A DNA stretch of 60,492 bases. Origin: Nitrospira sp. (GTDB lineage Bacteria; Nitrospirota; Nitrospiria; Nitrospirales; Nitrospiraceae). The stretch's first letter is position 1, and every line of letters starts with the position of its first letter. The position numbers and the translations under genes were made by a program. The notes under the pieces are model-generated. The model was not told where the DNA came from and did no database searches. It saw nothing but the letters and a program-made list of their open reading frames with translations. Of this stretch, positions 19,332-28,076 are shown in pieces. The stretch spans positions 1 through 60,492 of the forward strand of contig JAICWG010000007.1 of NCBI GenBank assembly GCA_025934915.1, in the 5' to 3' direction.

Positions 19332-22300
19332 CTAGGACATGGGCGGAACCGGATCGGCGTCCCATGTGACACGATCGAGCTTCTGCACCACGACCATCTC
19401 GTCCCGGTTGGTCCCGACCGTTCCATAGTAGTTATAGCCATAGGCCAAATGCGCGTACCCACCGATCATGTGAGTGGGTTTCATGATGATCCTTGTCAGG
19501 CTGTTGTGAATGCCTCCGCGACGGCCCGTGGTCGGAGCCAGCGGCATGTTGATGATCTTGTCCTGCGCGTGATACATCATCGCCACTCCGCGCGGTATCC
19601 GCTGGCTGAGGATTGCCCGCGCCACCAATGCGCCATTGGCATTGACGACCTCGATCCAATCGTTGTCCCGGATACCCGCTTCTCTGGCTTCCACCTCCGC
19701 CAGCCAAACGATCGGACCACCTCGGGACAGGGTGAGCATCGGACTCGTCTCGCTATAGGTCGTGTGGATTCCCCACTTCTGGTGAGGCGTGATCCAACTG
19801 ACGACGAGGAAGTTCTCATCGCCGTCTTTCATGTGACGACGAAACGCTTCAACGGATCGAGTATTCACGGGCGGCTTGTAGACGCAGACCTGCTCGCCGA
19901 ACAAGCGCATCCAGGGATGATCCTGGTAAAGTTCTTGGCGTCCCGTCAGTGTCCGCCAGGGGATCAACTCCTGGACGTTGGTATAGCTCCCGCTGTAGGA
20001 GACCTTTTCCGACTCGACGCCGCTCCAAGTGGGCGAGGAGATGACCTTCCTGGGCTGCGCAACCAGGTCATCGAAGGTGAATCGCTCCTCGGCCCGCCCT
20101 TCGGCCAGATGCTTGTGGGATCGGCCGGTCCGCTGAGAGAGGGCCTCCCAGGCCTTGACCGCCACGTGACCGTTCGTCTCCGGCGCCAGTGTCAAGATGG
20201 TTTGGGATGCCTGCCGAGCCGTTTCCAGCTTCGGATAAGGCTCTCGATTGTCCGTCTCGCCGTTGATCCGGCCCAGCGCCTCAACTTCTTCTTTACTGTC
20301 CCATACGATTCCCTTCGCCCCGGTCCCGAGGTCTCGCGTCAGCGGCCCGAGCGCGATGAATCGATCGTATGTTTCGCCATAGGGTCGCGTGACCAGGGTC
20401 ATGTTCGGCATCGTCTTGCCTGGAATGGCCTCACAATCGCCGCGCTTCCAGTCATCGGCCGATGTCGGCTGACCGAGCTCACTCGGCGTATCGTGCAACA
20501 GAGGCGTCAAGACGAGATCTTTCCGCGTGCCAAGGACAGGTCCGGCAAGTTCGGAAAACTTCGAAGCGATCGCTTTAAAGATGTCCCAATCAGCCTTGCT
20601 CTCCCAGAGGGGATTCACGGCCTCGCACAACGGGTGGATGAAGGGGTGCATGTCCGAGGTGTTCAGATCGTCCTTTTCATACCAGGTCGCGCTGGGCAGC
20701 ACGATATCGGAGTAGAGGCAGGTCGAGGACATACGAAAATCGAGCGTCACGAGCAGATCGAGCTTTCCCGTGGGAGCCTCATCACGCCAGACCACCTCGC
20801 GAGGGAGCGGCGCTTCCTGTTCCTTGAGATCGGGAGCCAGGACGCCGTGAGCGGCGCCGAGCAGATGCTTCAAAAAGTATTCATGGCCCTTCGCGCTGGA
20901 GCCGACCAAGTTAGAACGCCAGATAAACAGGTTCCGGATAAAGTTCTTGGGGTGATCGGGGTCTTCCGAGGCGATCGCGAGCTTGCCGGTTTTGAGCTGT
21001 TCGACGGTATATGCGACCGGATGTGTTCCCGTCGCCTCCGCTTCGCTCACCACATCGAACGGATTTCTGTTGAGCTGGGGCGCGGAAGGGAGCCAACCTC
21101 TGCGTTCGGCCCGCACGTTCCAATCAATGATATGGGCCGCATCCGCATCCGGATCGTCTTTGGCCGTCGGCGAGAGAATCTCGGCCGGCCGCAGGCTCTC
21201 ATACCGCCACTGATCAGTGTGGGCGTAAAAGAAGGAGGTGCCGTTCATGTGTCGAGGTGGGCGGACCCAATCGAGCGCAAACGCCACGGTCGTCCAGCCG
21301 GCAAGCGGCCGCACTTTTTCTTGCCCGACATAATGAGCCCACCCGCCGCCCGATCGCCCGACGCATCCGCACATGACGAGAACGTTGATGATCGCACGAT
21401 AGATCATGTCGGTGTGGTACCACTGGTTGATCCCGTTTCCGAGGATGACCATCGAGCGGCCTCGTGTTTTTTCAGCGTTCTCGGCGAACTCACGGGCGAG
21501 ACGAATGATCTGACGGCTATGGACACCCGTGTGTTTTTCGGCCCATGCCGGCGTATAGGGAATGTCTTGATCGTAGTCCTTCGCCGCCTGATCGTCTCCA
21601 AGCCCTCGATCGAGGCCGTAACTGGCCAGCAGGAGGTCATAGGCGGTGACCATGAGCTGGTCGCCGTGAACGGTGCTGAGCCGTCGGGCCGGAATCAGGC
21701 GGCGCAGAATCGGCAGGTGATCGTCTGAAAAATAGGGAAAGGCGACCGACACGACTTCCTCGGCTTGCGGCAGCACGCTTAGCGCGGGCGTAATCCGATG
21801 TCCGGTCGTCGCATCGATCAGATCGAGATTCCAGCGTCCTTTCTCACGCCACCGAAAACCGATACTGCCCTGAGGGGCGTACAAATGGCCGGTGGCCTCG
21901 TCAACAGCCACCGTCTTCCATTCCGGATTGTTGGTTTCACCCAATTGGCCATCGAAGTCGGATGCTCGGACGAAGCGGCCCGGCTCATATCCGTCGCCGG
22001 CGGGCCGCAGGAAGACCAACATGGGCATATCGCTGTACTGGCGGCAATAATCCAAGAAGTAGGGACTGCGCGCGGTCAGATGAAATTCCTTCAGGATGAC
22101 ATGGCCGAGCGCCATGGCCAGCGCGGCATCCGTGCCTCGCCGGGGCGCCAACCAGAGATCCGAGAATTTCACGTATTCCGCAAAGTCCGGAGCCACGGCG
22201 ACGGTTTTGGCGCCCTTGTATCGCGCAGCCGTATAAAAATGCGCATCGGGAGTCCGAGTCTGCGGAATGTTCGATCCCCAGACGACAATGTAAGAGGAGT

Positions 22301-23033
22301 TGTACCAATCGGCAGCCTCGCACACGTCGGTCTGCTCACCCCAGACCTGCGGCGAGGACGGAGGCAAGTCGGCGTACCAATCGTAAAATGATGGAATGAC
22401 GCCGCCGATCAACGACAGATACCGGCTGCCCGCCGCAAAACTCACCATCGACATCGCCGGGATGGGAGAAAACCCGGCGATGCGGTCCGGACCGTACCGC
22501 TGGATCGTATAGACATTGGCCGCCGCGATCAGTTCCGTGACCTCATCCCACGTCGCGCGCACAAAGCCGCCCTGTCCTCGTATCGACGTGTACTGCTCGC
22601 GTTTGTGCGCGTCTTCGACGATCGATGCCCACGCCTCTACCGGTTCTAGCGTCTTCCGAGCTTCTCGCCACAAGGCCATCAAGCGTGCCCGTACCAACGG
22701 ATACTTGATGCGTTGCGCACTGTAGACGTACCAGGAATAGCTCGCACCCCTGGGACATCCGCGAGGTTCATGATTCGGCAGGTCGGCGCGCGTTCGGGGA
22801 TAGTCTGTCTGTTGCGTCTCCCAAGTGATCAATCCGTTCTTTACATAGATTTTCCAACTACATGAGCCGGTGCAGTTGACTCCATGTGTGGAACGCACGA
22901 CCTTGTCATGATTCCAGCGATCGCGATAGACATTCTCCCAGGTGCGATCCTCTCGCCTGACGACCCCGTGTTTCCCTGAAAACGTGTCGAGATTTTCACG
23001 GAAGAACAGGAGCCGATCGAGGAAGTGACTCAT
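19332..23033 (-). CDS. narG: respiratory nitrate reductase alpha subunit (molybdopterin)
   Basis: Catalytic subunit reducing nitrate to nitrite on the cytoplasmic side. The 1233-residue protein starts MSHFLDRLLFFRENLDTF, a canonical NarG N-terminus without a cleaved Tat signal. FS0 cluster ligands are His50, Cys54, Cys58 and Cys93 (STHGVNCTGSCSW, RGCPRGASYSWY), and the molybdenum ligand is Asp222 in YDWYADLPP. Length and residues agree with E. coli NarG almost position for position. The ATG at 23033 follows AAAGGGT. It is the first gene of narGHJI and lies just downstream of a region duplicated upstream of glgA. A long antisense frame across it (19311-21728) is a shadow. Confidence 0.96.
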   Translation of the reverse strand: MSHFLDRLLFFRENLDTFSGKHGVVRREDRTWENVYRDRWNHDKVVRSTHGVNCTGSCSWKIYVKNGLITWETQQTDYPRTRADLPNHEPRGCPRGASYSWYVYSAQRIKYPLVRARLMALWREARKTLEPVEAWASIVEDAHKREQYTSIRGQGGFVRATWDEVTELIAAANVYTIQRYGPDRIAGFSPIPAMSMVSFAAGSRYLSLIGGVIPSFYDWYADLPPSSPQVWGEQTDVCEAADWYNSSYIVVWGSNIPQTRTPDAHFYTAARYKGAKTVAVAPDFAEYVKFSDLWLAPRRGTDAALAMALGHVILKEFHLTARSPYFLDYCRQYSDMPMLVFLRPAGDGYEPGRFVRASDFDGQLGETNNPEWKTVAVDEATGHLYAPQGSIGFRWREKGRWNLDLIDATTGHRITPALSVLPQAEEVVSVAFPYFSDDHLPILRRLIPARRLSTVHGDQLMVTAYDLLLASYGLDRGLGDDQAAKDYDQDIPYTPAWAEKHTGVHSRQIIRLAREFAENAEKTRGRSMVILGNGINQWYHTDMIYRAIINVLVMCGCVGRSGGGWAHYVGQEKVRPLAGWTTVAFALDWVRPPRHMNGTSFFYAHTDQWRYESLRPAEILSPTAKDDPDADAAHIIDWNVRAERRGWLPSAPQLNRNPFDVVSEAEATGTHPVAYTVEQLKTGKLAIASEDPDHPKNFIRNLFIWRSNLVGSSAKGHEYFLKHLLGAAHGVLAPDLKEQEAPLPREVVWRDEAPTGKLDLLVTLDFRMSSTCLYSDIVLPSATWYEKDDLNTSDMHPFIHPLCEAVNPLWESKADWDIFKAIASKFSELAGPVLGTRKDLVLTPLLHDTPSELGQPTSADDWKRGDCEAIPGKTMPNMTLVTRPYGETYDRFIALGPLTRDLGTGAKGIVWDSKEEVEALGRINGETDNREPYPKLETARQASQTILTLAPETNGHVAVKAWEALSQRTGRSHKHLAEGRAEERFTFDDLVAQPRKVISSPTWSGVESEKVSYSGSYTNVQELIPWRTLTGRQELYQDHPWMRLFGEQVCVYKPPVNTRSVEAFRRHMKDGDENFLVVSWITPHQKWGIHTTYSETSPMLTLSRGGPIVWLAEVEAREAGIRDNDWIEVVNANGALVARAILSQRIPRGVAMMYHAQDKIINMPLAPTTGRRGGIHNSLTRIIMKPTHMIGGYAHLAYGYNYYGTVGTNRDEMVVVQKLDRVTWDADPVPPMS

Positions 23034-23040
23034 AGGTACC

Positions 23041-23347
23041 CTTTCCAGAATACGCTACAGGTCGGATGTCCCTGATTCACGAAGCGGACGAAATGCGAAC
23101 GTGACCGTTTACAATCGTCTCGAATTGAAGACCGTTGCCGATTGATGGGTCACCATCTGTTGATTCTCACGTTCCCAATGTTTATATGGCGGAAGGTTGA
23201 CAGTCCGATACCCAGACGAGTCTAATTTTGAAGTCGTCGTTATTAAGATATGAAGCTGTCGTATTAATGAGGACGGTCTGTCTCAACTTGGAGACAGGTC
23301 CACGAAGAGCATATGCGCATGAATTCATGCGGGGAGAGATTTGGGAG
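23041..23347. repeat. duplicated upstream region, copy 1 (narG side)
   Basis: About 307 bases that reappear in the same orientation at 26659-26966 at roughly 80-85 percent identity by eye. This copy ends only seven bases from the narG start codon, so it contains the narG 5' leader and presumably its promoter. It holds a perfect 14-base palindrome GCATGAATTCATGC (23317-23330) next to GCATATGC (23309-23316), about 290 bases upstream of narG. No classical FNR box was found. The conservation of non-coding sequence suggests a shared regulatory region. Confidence 0.85.
23317..23330. promoter_or_regulatory. 14-bp palindrome upstream of narG, possible operator
   Basis: GCATGAATTCATGC is its own reverse complement. 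The second copy of the region has GCATGAGTTCATGC at 26936-26949 with one mismatch, beside a perfect GCGCATATGCGC. A dimeric regulator could bind here; which one is unknown. Confidence 0.4.
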
Positions 23348-23375
23348 ACGTGACTACAAAGGGAGATGTTCCTGG

Positions 23376-23574
23376 CAGGATGCTGAAAAAGTCCGCCGGC
23401 GGCGCTCTCGCGTCGCCCAGAGGCTCAACGTACCGAAGCGTACGCCTTGCCCTCTTCGCTTGCTGCGGCCTTGCCGGACAACCTTTTTGAGCATCCTGGA
23501 GGGATTCCGGCGTGAGCACCGTGCGGACCATTCCAGCCATATTGTCGGCATCAACCGAGTTTTTCCGCAGCCTG
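23376..23574. mobile_element. MITE-like element, copy A
   Basis: A 199-base element related to the one at 47783-48030. Its left end CAGGATGCTGAAAAAGTC and the complement of its right end, CAGGCTGCGGAAAAACTC, form an imperfect terminal inverted repeat (15 of 18). An inner arm, CCTTTTTGAGCATCCTG at 23482-23498, pairs with the left end to make a long hairpin. It carries no gene. The right end abuts the stop codon of the GH57 gene (CTA at 23575). No clear target duplication remains on the left. The hairpin may act as a transcription terminator for the GH57 gene, which is transcribed into it. Confidence 0.8.
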
Positions 23575-25038
23575 CTAAAAGTCGTGAATGAGGATCTGCT
23601 CCGCCCGTCGGCAGAGTTCACGCCCATAGTCTGTCCACAGCCCTTGTCCCCAGTAGCGATAACAGCTGGTCTGGGAAGCCATCAAATGGAACAGCGCGTT
23701 ACGATAGCGAGGGTCGCGCGAGGGGACGTCCCTCTTGATCACTTTGTCATAGAAGAGCGCGCTGACTTTTTCCATCGGCCCGATCAGACTTTCATAGCCC
23801 TGAACCCAGGAGATGTTGTTGGTCCAACTACCTCCTTCCATATGGAAACGATGGTCTTCGCTTTCCAGGTTCTTGATGATTTCAGCCAACCGCTGAGGTC
23901 CGCCGCCCGGCTCGAAACGATCCCAAATGCGCTTCTGGAACAGTGGCTGCAGCACGGGCAAGACCTCCTCCGTGACTCCGGAGGCGAAGAGGTGCTCCAA
24001 GTACTCAGTGCCGTTCATCAGAGGCGTGTCCGTGCCTGAACTCTCGCGTACGACTTCCAGATACTTGGGAGGAAACTCGTTCATCATGACACCACCGTTC
24101 TCGCCGTCGGCGATTTGAGTCACCAGCGGCGGAACAGACACCCCGCCGATCGTCCACCGGGACAAGCCCTTGGCTTCGTAATAGGGCTGCATCTGCCCGG
24201 CCAGTTTGGTATCGCTGCCTTGGGTCTTGATGAGGGCGACGATGCTCTCGCTCTCTCCGTGAGAATTCCGGCAGACGAGCCGATGAGGGATGTGCTTGCG
24301 CTCCGGTCCAGCGCCGGTCGCAGGCTGCTCCACTGTATGCTCCTGAACAAGCAGCCAGGTGAAGCCGCAGTCCTTCAAGGTCTTGATGAATTCGTAGGCG
24401 ACGTCCGGATGGTTGGGTAAGGCCATTTCAGACGGGGAAAACCCACGGATATGGGACAGAGCCTCAAGCCCAAAAATGGCGGCAAAATGATGTTGCCAGG
24501 CCCTGACGTGCAACCGGTAATCTTGGACCGGCGTCGAAGGGGCGACCGCGTGGCCCCACGGACACCCGAGCCATTCGACCGCATGGCGATAGAGAGGATC
24601 GCAGGTGATCCGCTTCAGGTTGTCGAACACCTCATGGAGTCCCATCTGACGCATGCCGTGGAGCAGCGTGCCCGAATACTCGAGCATGACGCGCGGTTCT
24701 TTGCCTTCATGGATGAGTTGCGGAATGAACTCCCCCATGCGTTTGTAGCACCAGACGAATACGGACGCGTTATGGTTATCGCCGATGCCCTGGTGATCCA
24801 TCATATACTTGAGATTGCTGATGATCTCGGCGCTGCGAATCTCGTTACCACCGGCGGGAATCAGCGGCTGATGCATATGCAGCGCCACAGCGGCGGCGCT
24901 CTTGATGCGCTTGAAGTCGAGCCGACTCTCCGGAAGGTACCTCGACCCCACGGCAGCGTCCATCAAAGCACGCTCAATCAGCTGTTCCCACCCGGAGATG
25001 TTGGGCAAACCATCGACATATTCCTGAAGTTCAGCCAT
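23575..25038 (-). CDS. glycoside hydrolase family 57 protein
   Basis: A 487-residue GH57 enzyme acting on alpha-glucans. Family motifs are visible: HMHQPL (residues 54-59), GFSPSEMAL with the likely nucleophile Glu204, and TQIADGENGGVMMNEFP with the likely acid/base Asp311. GH57 includes amylases, 4-alpha-glucanotransferases and branching enzymes; the exact activity cannot be fixed here. It follows glgA by 27 bases, preceded by AGGAAGG, so it probably shapes the glucan that GlgA extends. No classical GH13 branching enzyme is in the window, so a branching role is possible. Its stop codon TAG lies at the border of MITE copy A. Confidence 0.88.
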   Translation of the reverse strand: MAELQEYVDGLPNISGWEQLIERALMDAAVGSRYLPESRLDFKRIKSAAAVALHMHQPLIPAGGNEIRSAEIISNLKYMMDHQGIGDNHNASVFVWCYKRMGEFIPQLIHEGKEPRVMLEYSGTLLHGMRQMGLHEVFDNLKRITCDPLYRHAVEWLGCPWGHAVAPSTPVQDYRLHVRAWQHHFAAIFGLEALSHIRGFSPSEMALPNHPDVAYEFIKTLKDCGFTWLLVQEHTVEQPATGAGPERKHIPHRLVCRNSHGESESIVALIKTQGSDTKLAGQMQPYYEAKGLSRWTIGGVSVPPLVTQIADGENGGVMMNEFPPKYLEVVRESSGTDTPLMNGTEYLEHLFASGVTEEVLPVLQPLFQKRIWDRFEPGGGPQRLAEIIKNLESEDHRFHMEGGSWTNNISWVQGYESLIGPMEKVSALFYDKVIKRDVPSRDPRYRNALFHLMASQTSCYRYWGQGLWTDYGRELCRRAEQILIHDF

Positions 25039-25065
25039 ACGCCGTACCTTCCTGCCGGCCTGATC

Positions 25066-26541
25066 TCACCACTTGTGCCGGATGTAATTGTAGATGTTGA
25101 TGTAATCCTCGCCCGGTCGGCTCCATGAAAAGTCGTAGCGCATGCCATTGACCATCAGTCGGCGAAATTCTTCCGGATAGCGGTACCACAGCCCTATGGC
25201 TCGACGTAAGGCCGACTCGACCCCGCCATGGTCCGCCTGATGGAAAACGTAGCCGTTGCGCTCATCAGTCGGCCTGTCGCTATAGTCGCGATCAACCACG
25301 CTGTTGAGCAGCCCTCCAATTGCCCGTACGATTGGGACCGTCCCATACTTCTGACCGATCATCGGCGTGAGCCCGCAGGGTTCGAAGAGACTGGGCACAA
25401 CGACCATGTCCGCGCCGGCATAGATCAGATGGGCCAGGTCTTGGCTGAATCCTATTTCCAGGTGACAGTCCGGATGATCGTTCAAGTGGCGCTTCAACTG
25501 CCAGAAGTGTTCGTGTATCCCATGTTCCGAGCTCGGGCCTAGGAGCACAAACTGTGCGCCGTTCGCCAACGAATAGAACAACGCATGTCGAATCAGATCG
25601 ATCCCCTTCTGGGCATCGAGACGCCCCACGTAAGCGATGATCGGCTTATAGTCCTTGCGCAGCCAGAATCGGTCGCGCAGCGCCTCCTTGTTCGCATATT
25701 TTCTCTCAAGGCTGTTCACGCCGTATCGATGGGGAATCAGCCTCTCGATCTCAGGATTCCAGGTCTCGTAATCCAGGCCGTTGAGCACGCCGCTGAATTT
25801 GCCTTGGTGCACAGACAGCGAGTGCCTAAGCCCGAATCCCTGGTCTGTATAGCGGGCCTCCCAGGCGTGCTGCGGCGAGACCGTCGTGATGAAGTTCGAG
25901 TACAGGATCGCGCCCTTCGTCAAATTCACTGCCGCGTGGTTGAAGTCATCGCGCATCTGGTAAGGATGGAAATAATACTCAGGACGGCAGAGGCCCGTCG
26001 CCCAAAGGATGTTCTCGCCAGCAATCCCTTGGTGCCGGAAATTGTGCACGGTGTAACACACCCGCTGATTGTGCATACCGGCGTGTTTGTAGATTTCATA
26101 CAGCAACACCGGAACGAGTGCCGTGTGCCAGTCGTGACAATGAATTACGTCAGGCCGTTTGTTGGTCCGCAACAGAAATTCGAGAGCGGCCTTACTGAAA
26201 AAAGCCCACCGCATATACTCGTCCGGAAACCCATAATACGAGGCGCGATTGAAAAAATGGTCCTGCGAGTGCGGTTCGATAAAGAAGCACTTGCGACCAT
26301 GTACATAGCCGAACCACACAGAGCAATGCACCGCACCGCCGTACCAAGGCACCCACAGGTCCGCCAAGGTCACGCGCAACCCCCAGATGTGGTCGTATCG
26401 CATGCAATCGTACTTCGGCAGAATAATTTCCACGGCGTGACCGCGAAGTTCGATCTCCCTGCTGAGGCCGAACACAACATCGCCCAACCCGCCGGCTTGG
26501 GCCACCGGAGCGCATTCTGTCGCCACCATGACGATATACAT
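25066..26541 (-). CDS. glgA: glycogen synthase
   Basis: GT5 glycogen synthase elongating alpha-1,4-glucan, about 491 residues. The N-terminus MYIVMVATECAPVAQAGGLGDV aligns with the KTGGLADV sugar-nucleotide motif, but the usual lysine is glutamine (Gln15). The C-terminal donor site SLFEPCGLTPMIGQKYGTVP is intact. I choose the ATG at 26541 over a TTG 30 bases upstream because it gives the standard GlgA N-terminus. No strong ribosome site is seen. The gene lies about 117 bases downstream of duplicated region copy 2 and forms an operon with the GH57 gene. The Gln15 change could alter donor preference between ADP- and UDP-glucose. Confidence 0.92.
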   Translation of the reverse strand: MYIVMVATECAPVAQAGGLGDVVFGLSREIELRGHAVEIILPKYDCMRYDHIWGLRVTLADLWVPWYGGAVHCSVWFGYVHGRKCFFIEPHSQDHFFNRASYYGFPDEYMRWAFFSKAALEFLLRTNKRPDVIHCHDWHTALVPVLLYEIYKHAGMHNQRVCYTVHNFRHQGIAGENILWATGLCRPEYYFHPYQMRDDFNHAAVNLTKGAILYSNFITTVSPQHAWEARYTDQGFGLRHSLSVHQGKFSGVLNGLDYETWNPEIERLIPHRYGVNSLERKYANKEALRDRFWLRKDYKPIIAYVGRLDAQKGIDLIRHALFYSLANGAQFVLLGPSSEHGIHEHFWQLKRHLNDHPDCHLEIGFSQDLAHLIYAGADMVVVPSLFEPCGLTPMIGQKYGTVPIVRAIGGLLNSVVDRDYSDRPTDERNGYVFHQADHGGVESALRRAIGLWYRYPEEFRRLMVNGMRYDFSWSRPGEDYINIYNYIRHKW

Positions 26542-26658
26542 AGAGCACTCGCGAACAACTTGCTGATACAAGGTCGAGGGATTCCACCCTCGTGGCTGCT
26601 CGAGCGGTGCAGGTCTTCATCAAGGAGGTTGAGGCGCAGATCAGGAGGCTCAAGATAA

Positions 26659-26966
26659 CCTTCCAGGAATACGCCGCAGACCTGATGTTTCTGATTCACG
26701 AACCGGACGAAATACGAACGTGACCGTCTACAATCGTCTCGAATTGAAAACTCTTGCCGATTGATGGATCATCATCTGTTGGTTCTCATGTTCGCAATGT
26801 TTATATGGCGGGAGGCCGGCAGGGCGATACCCAGATGAGTCTGATTTTGAAGTCGTATTTATTAGGACATGAAGCTGTCGTATTAAAGTGGATGATCTGT
26901 TTCAGTTTGGAGGCGGGTCAACGAAGCGCATATGCGCATGAGTTCATGCGGAAAGGGATTTGGGAG
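26659..26966. repeat. duplicated upstream region, copy 2 (glgA side)
   Basis: Second copy of the 23041-23347 region, same orientation, about 117 bases upstream of glgA. It ends 14 bases before the stop codon of the frameshifted universal stress gene. Palindromes GCGCATATGCGC (26926-26937) and GCATGAGTTCATGC (26936-26949) are kept. Between it and glgA (26542-26658) weaker similarity to the first codons of narG appears to continue, with the start codon lost. Confidence 0.85.
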
Positions 26967-26980
26967 CGGTATTGTCCCTT

Positions 26981-27477
26981 TCATTCCACCACCCAGATCG
27001 CAAATCCCTTGGCGTCGTGCAGGAGATGGTCGGTCGTGCCGTCGCCGAAGATCTGTTTGATCCGCGATACCCTCGTTCGCCCCACAGCGATGGTATCGTG
27101 ATGCCCGCTTCTGGCCTCTTCGAGGATATTTCTGGCAATATTGTCATCATGACCATACTTCACCGCCACGTGGCTCATGTCGAACCCAGACTGTGCAGCG
27201 TCTCGCGCGCCTGCTTCAGGACAGGACACTCTGATTCCCGTTCCTCCTGAATCCAGGCGTTTTGCTCATTGCACGACTGCGCGCTCAATTGCGCCTCGCC
27301 AGCTGGATCCTCAGATCCGCCACGCTCAAGCAGCCTCCGCGGCATGGGTTTGAGCACATGAAAGAGGGTGACGACGACATCAGGTGTTCGGCTCAGGAGA
27401 GATCCGACGTACCAGACAATGCGATGGGAGTTCTTGGACTCGTCGACAGCCAGAAGAATTCGCACAGCGGACGACAT
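26981..27477 (-). pseudogene. universal stress protein (UspA family), frameshifted
   Basis: The gene starts well: AAGGAGGA before the ATG at 27477, then VRILLAVDESKNSHRIVWYVG, a UspA N-terminus. After QARETLHSLG the frame ends at a TGA. The expected continuation (GFDMSHVAVKYGHDDNIARNILEEA, then DTIAVGRTRVSRIKQIFG and AIWVVE) follows at once in another frame. Adding one G to the run GGG (CCC on the plus strand at 27185-27187) restores a single protein of about 165 residues. So one base was lost, in the genome or in the assembly. The C-terminal ATP-binding glycine motif reads GRTRVSRIK, diverged from the usual GxxGxSR. Confidence 0.8.
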
Positions 27478-27597
27478 AATCGTCCTCCTTGAGTTGAACA
27501 TAGACCAATCTCTTCGCTCTTCGTAAGAGCTACTCCATGATGGGTGAAGAGAATTATTTTGACCGAGAACACCAATGTTAAACACAGCCGGTTTATC

Positions 27598-27717
27598 TCA
27601 TCCTTCCTTCATCCCCAGCACTACGGACCACGCCATTCCCACCGCTACGAGCCACAGCATCACCCCAAATGAAACGGCACCACTGACCACCACGAGGCAA
27701 CAGAGGAAGGTGAGCAT
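27598..27717 (-). CDS. possible small membrane protein (39 aa)
   Basis: A 39-codon frame MLTFLCCLVVVSGAVSFGVMLWLVAVGMAWSV... that is almost wholly hydrophobic and ends MKEG. It could be a one- or two-helix membrane peptide. The only ribosome-site candidate is GAGG about eleven bases before the ATG, so support is weak. It lies between the frameshifted uspA and a small conserved-looking gene on the same strand. Function unknown. Confidence 0.35.
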   Translation of the reverse strand: MLTFLCCLVVVSGAVSFGVMLWLVAVGMAWSVVLGMKEG

Positions 27718-27770
27718 CTGGGCTAAAACCTCACAAGAATCCAGACACCGCTTCGCATATGGTCGGCGCG

Positions 27771-28037
27771 TTACCGATGTTGAGCGGCCGACTCTGCATG
27801 ATGATGTTGCTCCTGACCGACGATCTGCTCTTGATTTGTCAGGGAAATTTGATAGCTCAGGCCCATTCGATAGAGCATGATCCGCTTCTGTCGGCTCAGG
27901 CGATCGATTGCGAGAAACACTTCGCTCCAAGTAAAGTCTGGCTGTCCGATAGTCAGGATCTCGTCCATCGTCATCACTTCGTATCGTTGAAGCATGTTCA
28001 GGATGGCCGCTTCTCTATCCGTATGTCTCGTGGTCAC
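27771..28037 (-). CDS. small hypothetical protein, winged-helix-like
   Basis: An 88-residue protein starting MTTRHTDREAAILNMLQRYEVMTMDEILTIGQPDFTWSEVFLAIDRLSRQKRI. The pattern of helices and the turn into a short strand segment resembles a winged-helix DNA-binding fold, but I recognise no named family. The GTG start at 28037 is preceded by GAAGGA at good spacing. It is monocistronic as far as visible, with the 108-base REP-like element 39 bases upstream of its start. The C-terminal tail is rich in Gln and His. A regulatory role is only a guess. Confidence 0.6.
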   Translation of the reverse strand: MTTRHTDREAAILNMLQRYEVMTMDEILTIGQPDFTWSEVFLAIDRLSRQKRIMLYRMGLSYQISLTNQEQIVGQEQHHHAESAAQHR

Positions 28038-28076
28038 AAGCTGTTTCCTTCTCCGCGATGAACCAATAGGTTCGCA

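Noticed and set aside
19311..21728. An 805-codon plus-strand open frame antisense to narG
   Set aside because: It mirrors the strong codon bias of narG, shows no domain and no ribosome site, and narG itself is unmistakable.
17749..23033. Nitrite oxidoreductase NxrAB instead of nitrate reductase
   Set aside because: NarG residues and the absence of an exported-type N-terminus match canonical NarG, and narJ and narI follow in the classical order.
23041..23347. FNR box or sigma-54 promoter upstream of narG
   Set aside because: TTGAT occurs but without a matching ATCAA at the right spacing, and no GG/GC pair at -24/-12 was found on the minus strand.
26192..26653. 153-codon minus-strand frame overlapping glgA
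   Set aside because: Out-of-frame shadow of glgA; the arginine- and serine-rich sequence has no domain.
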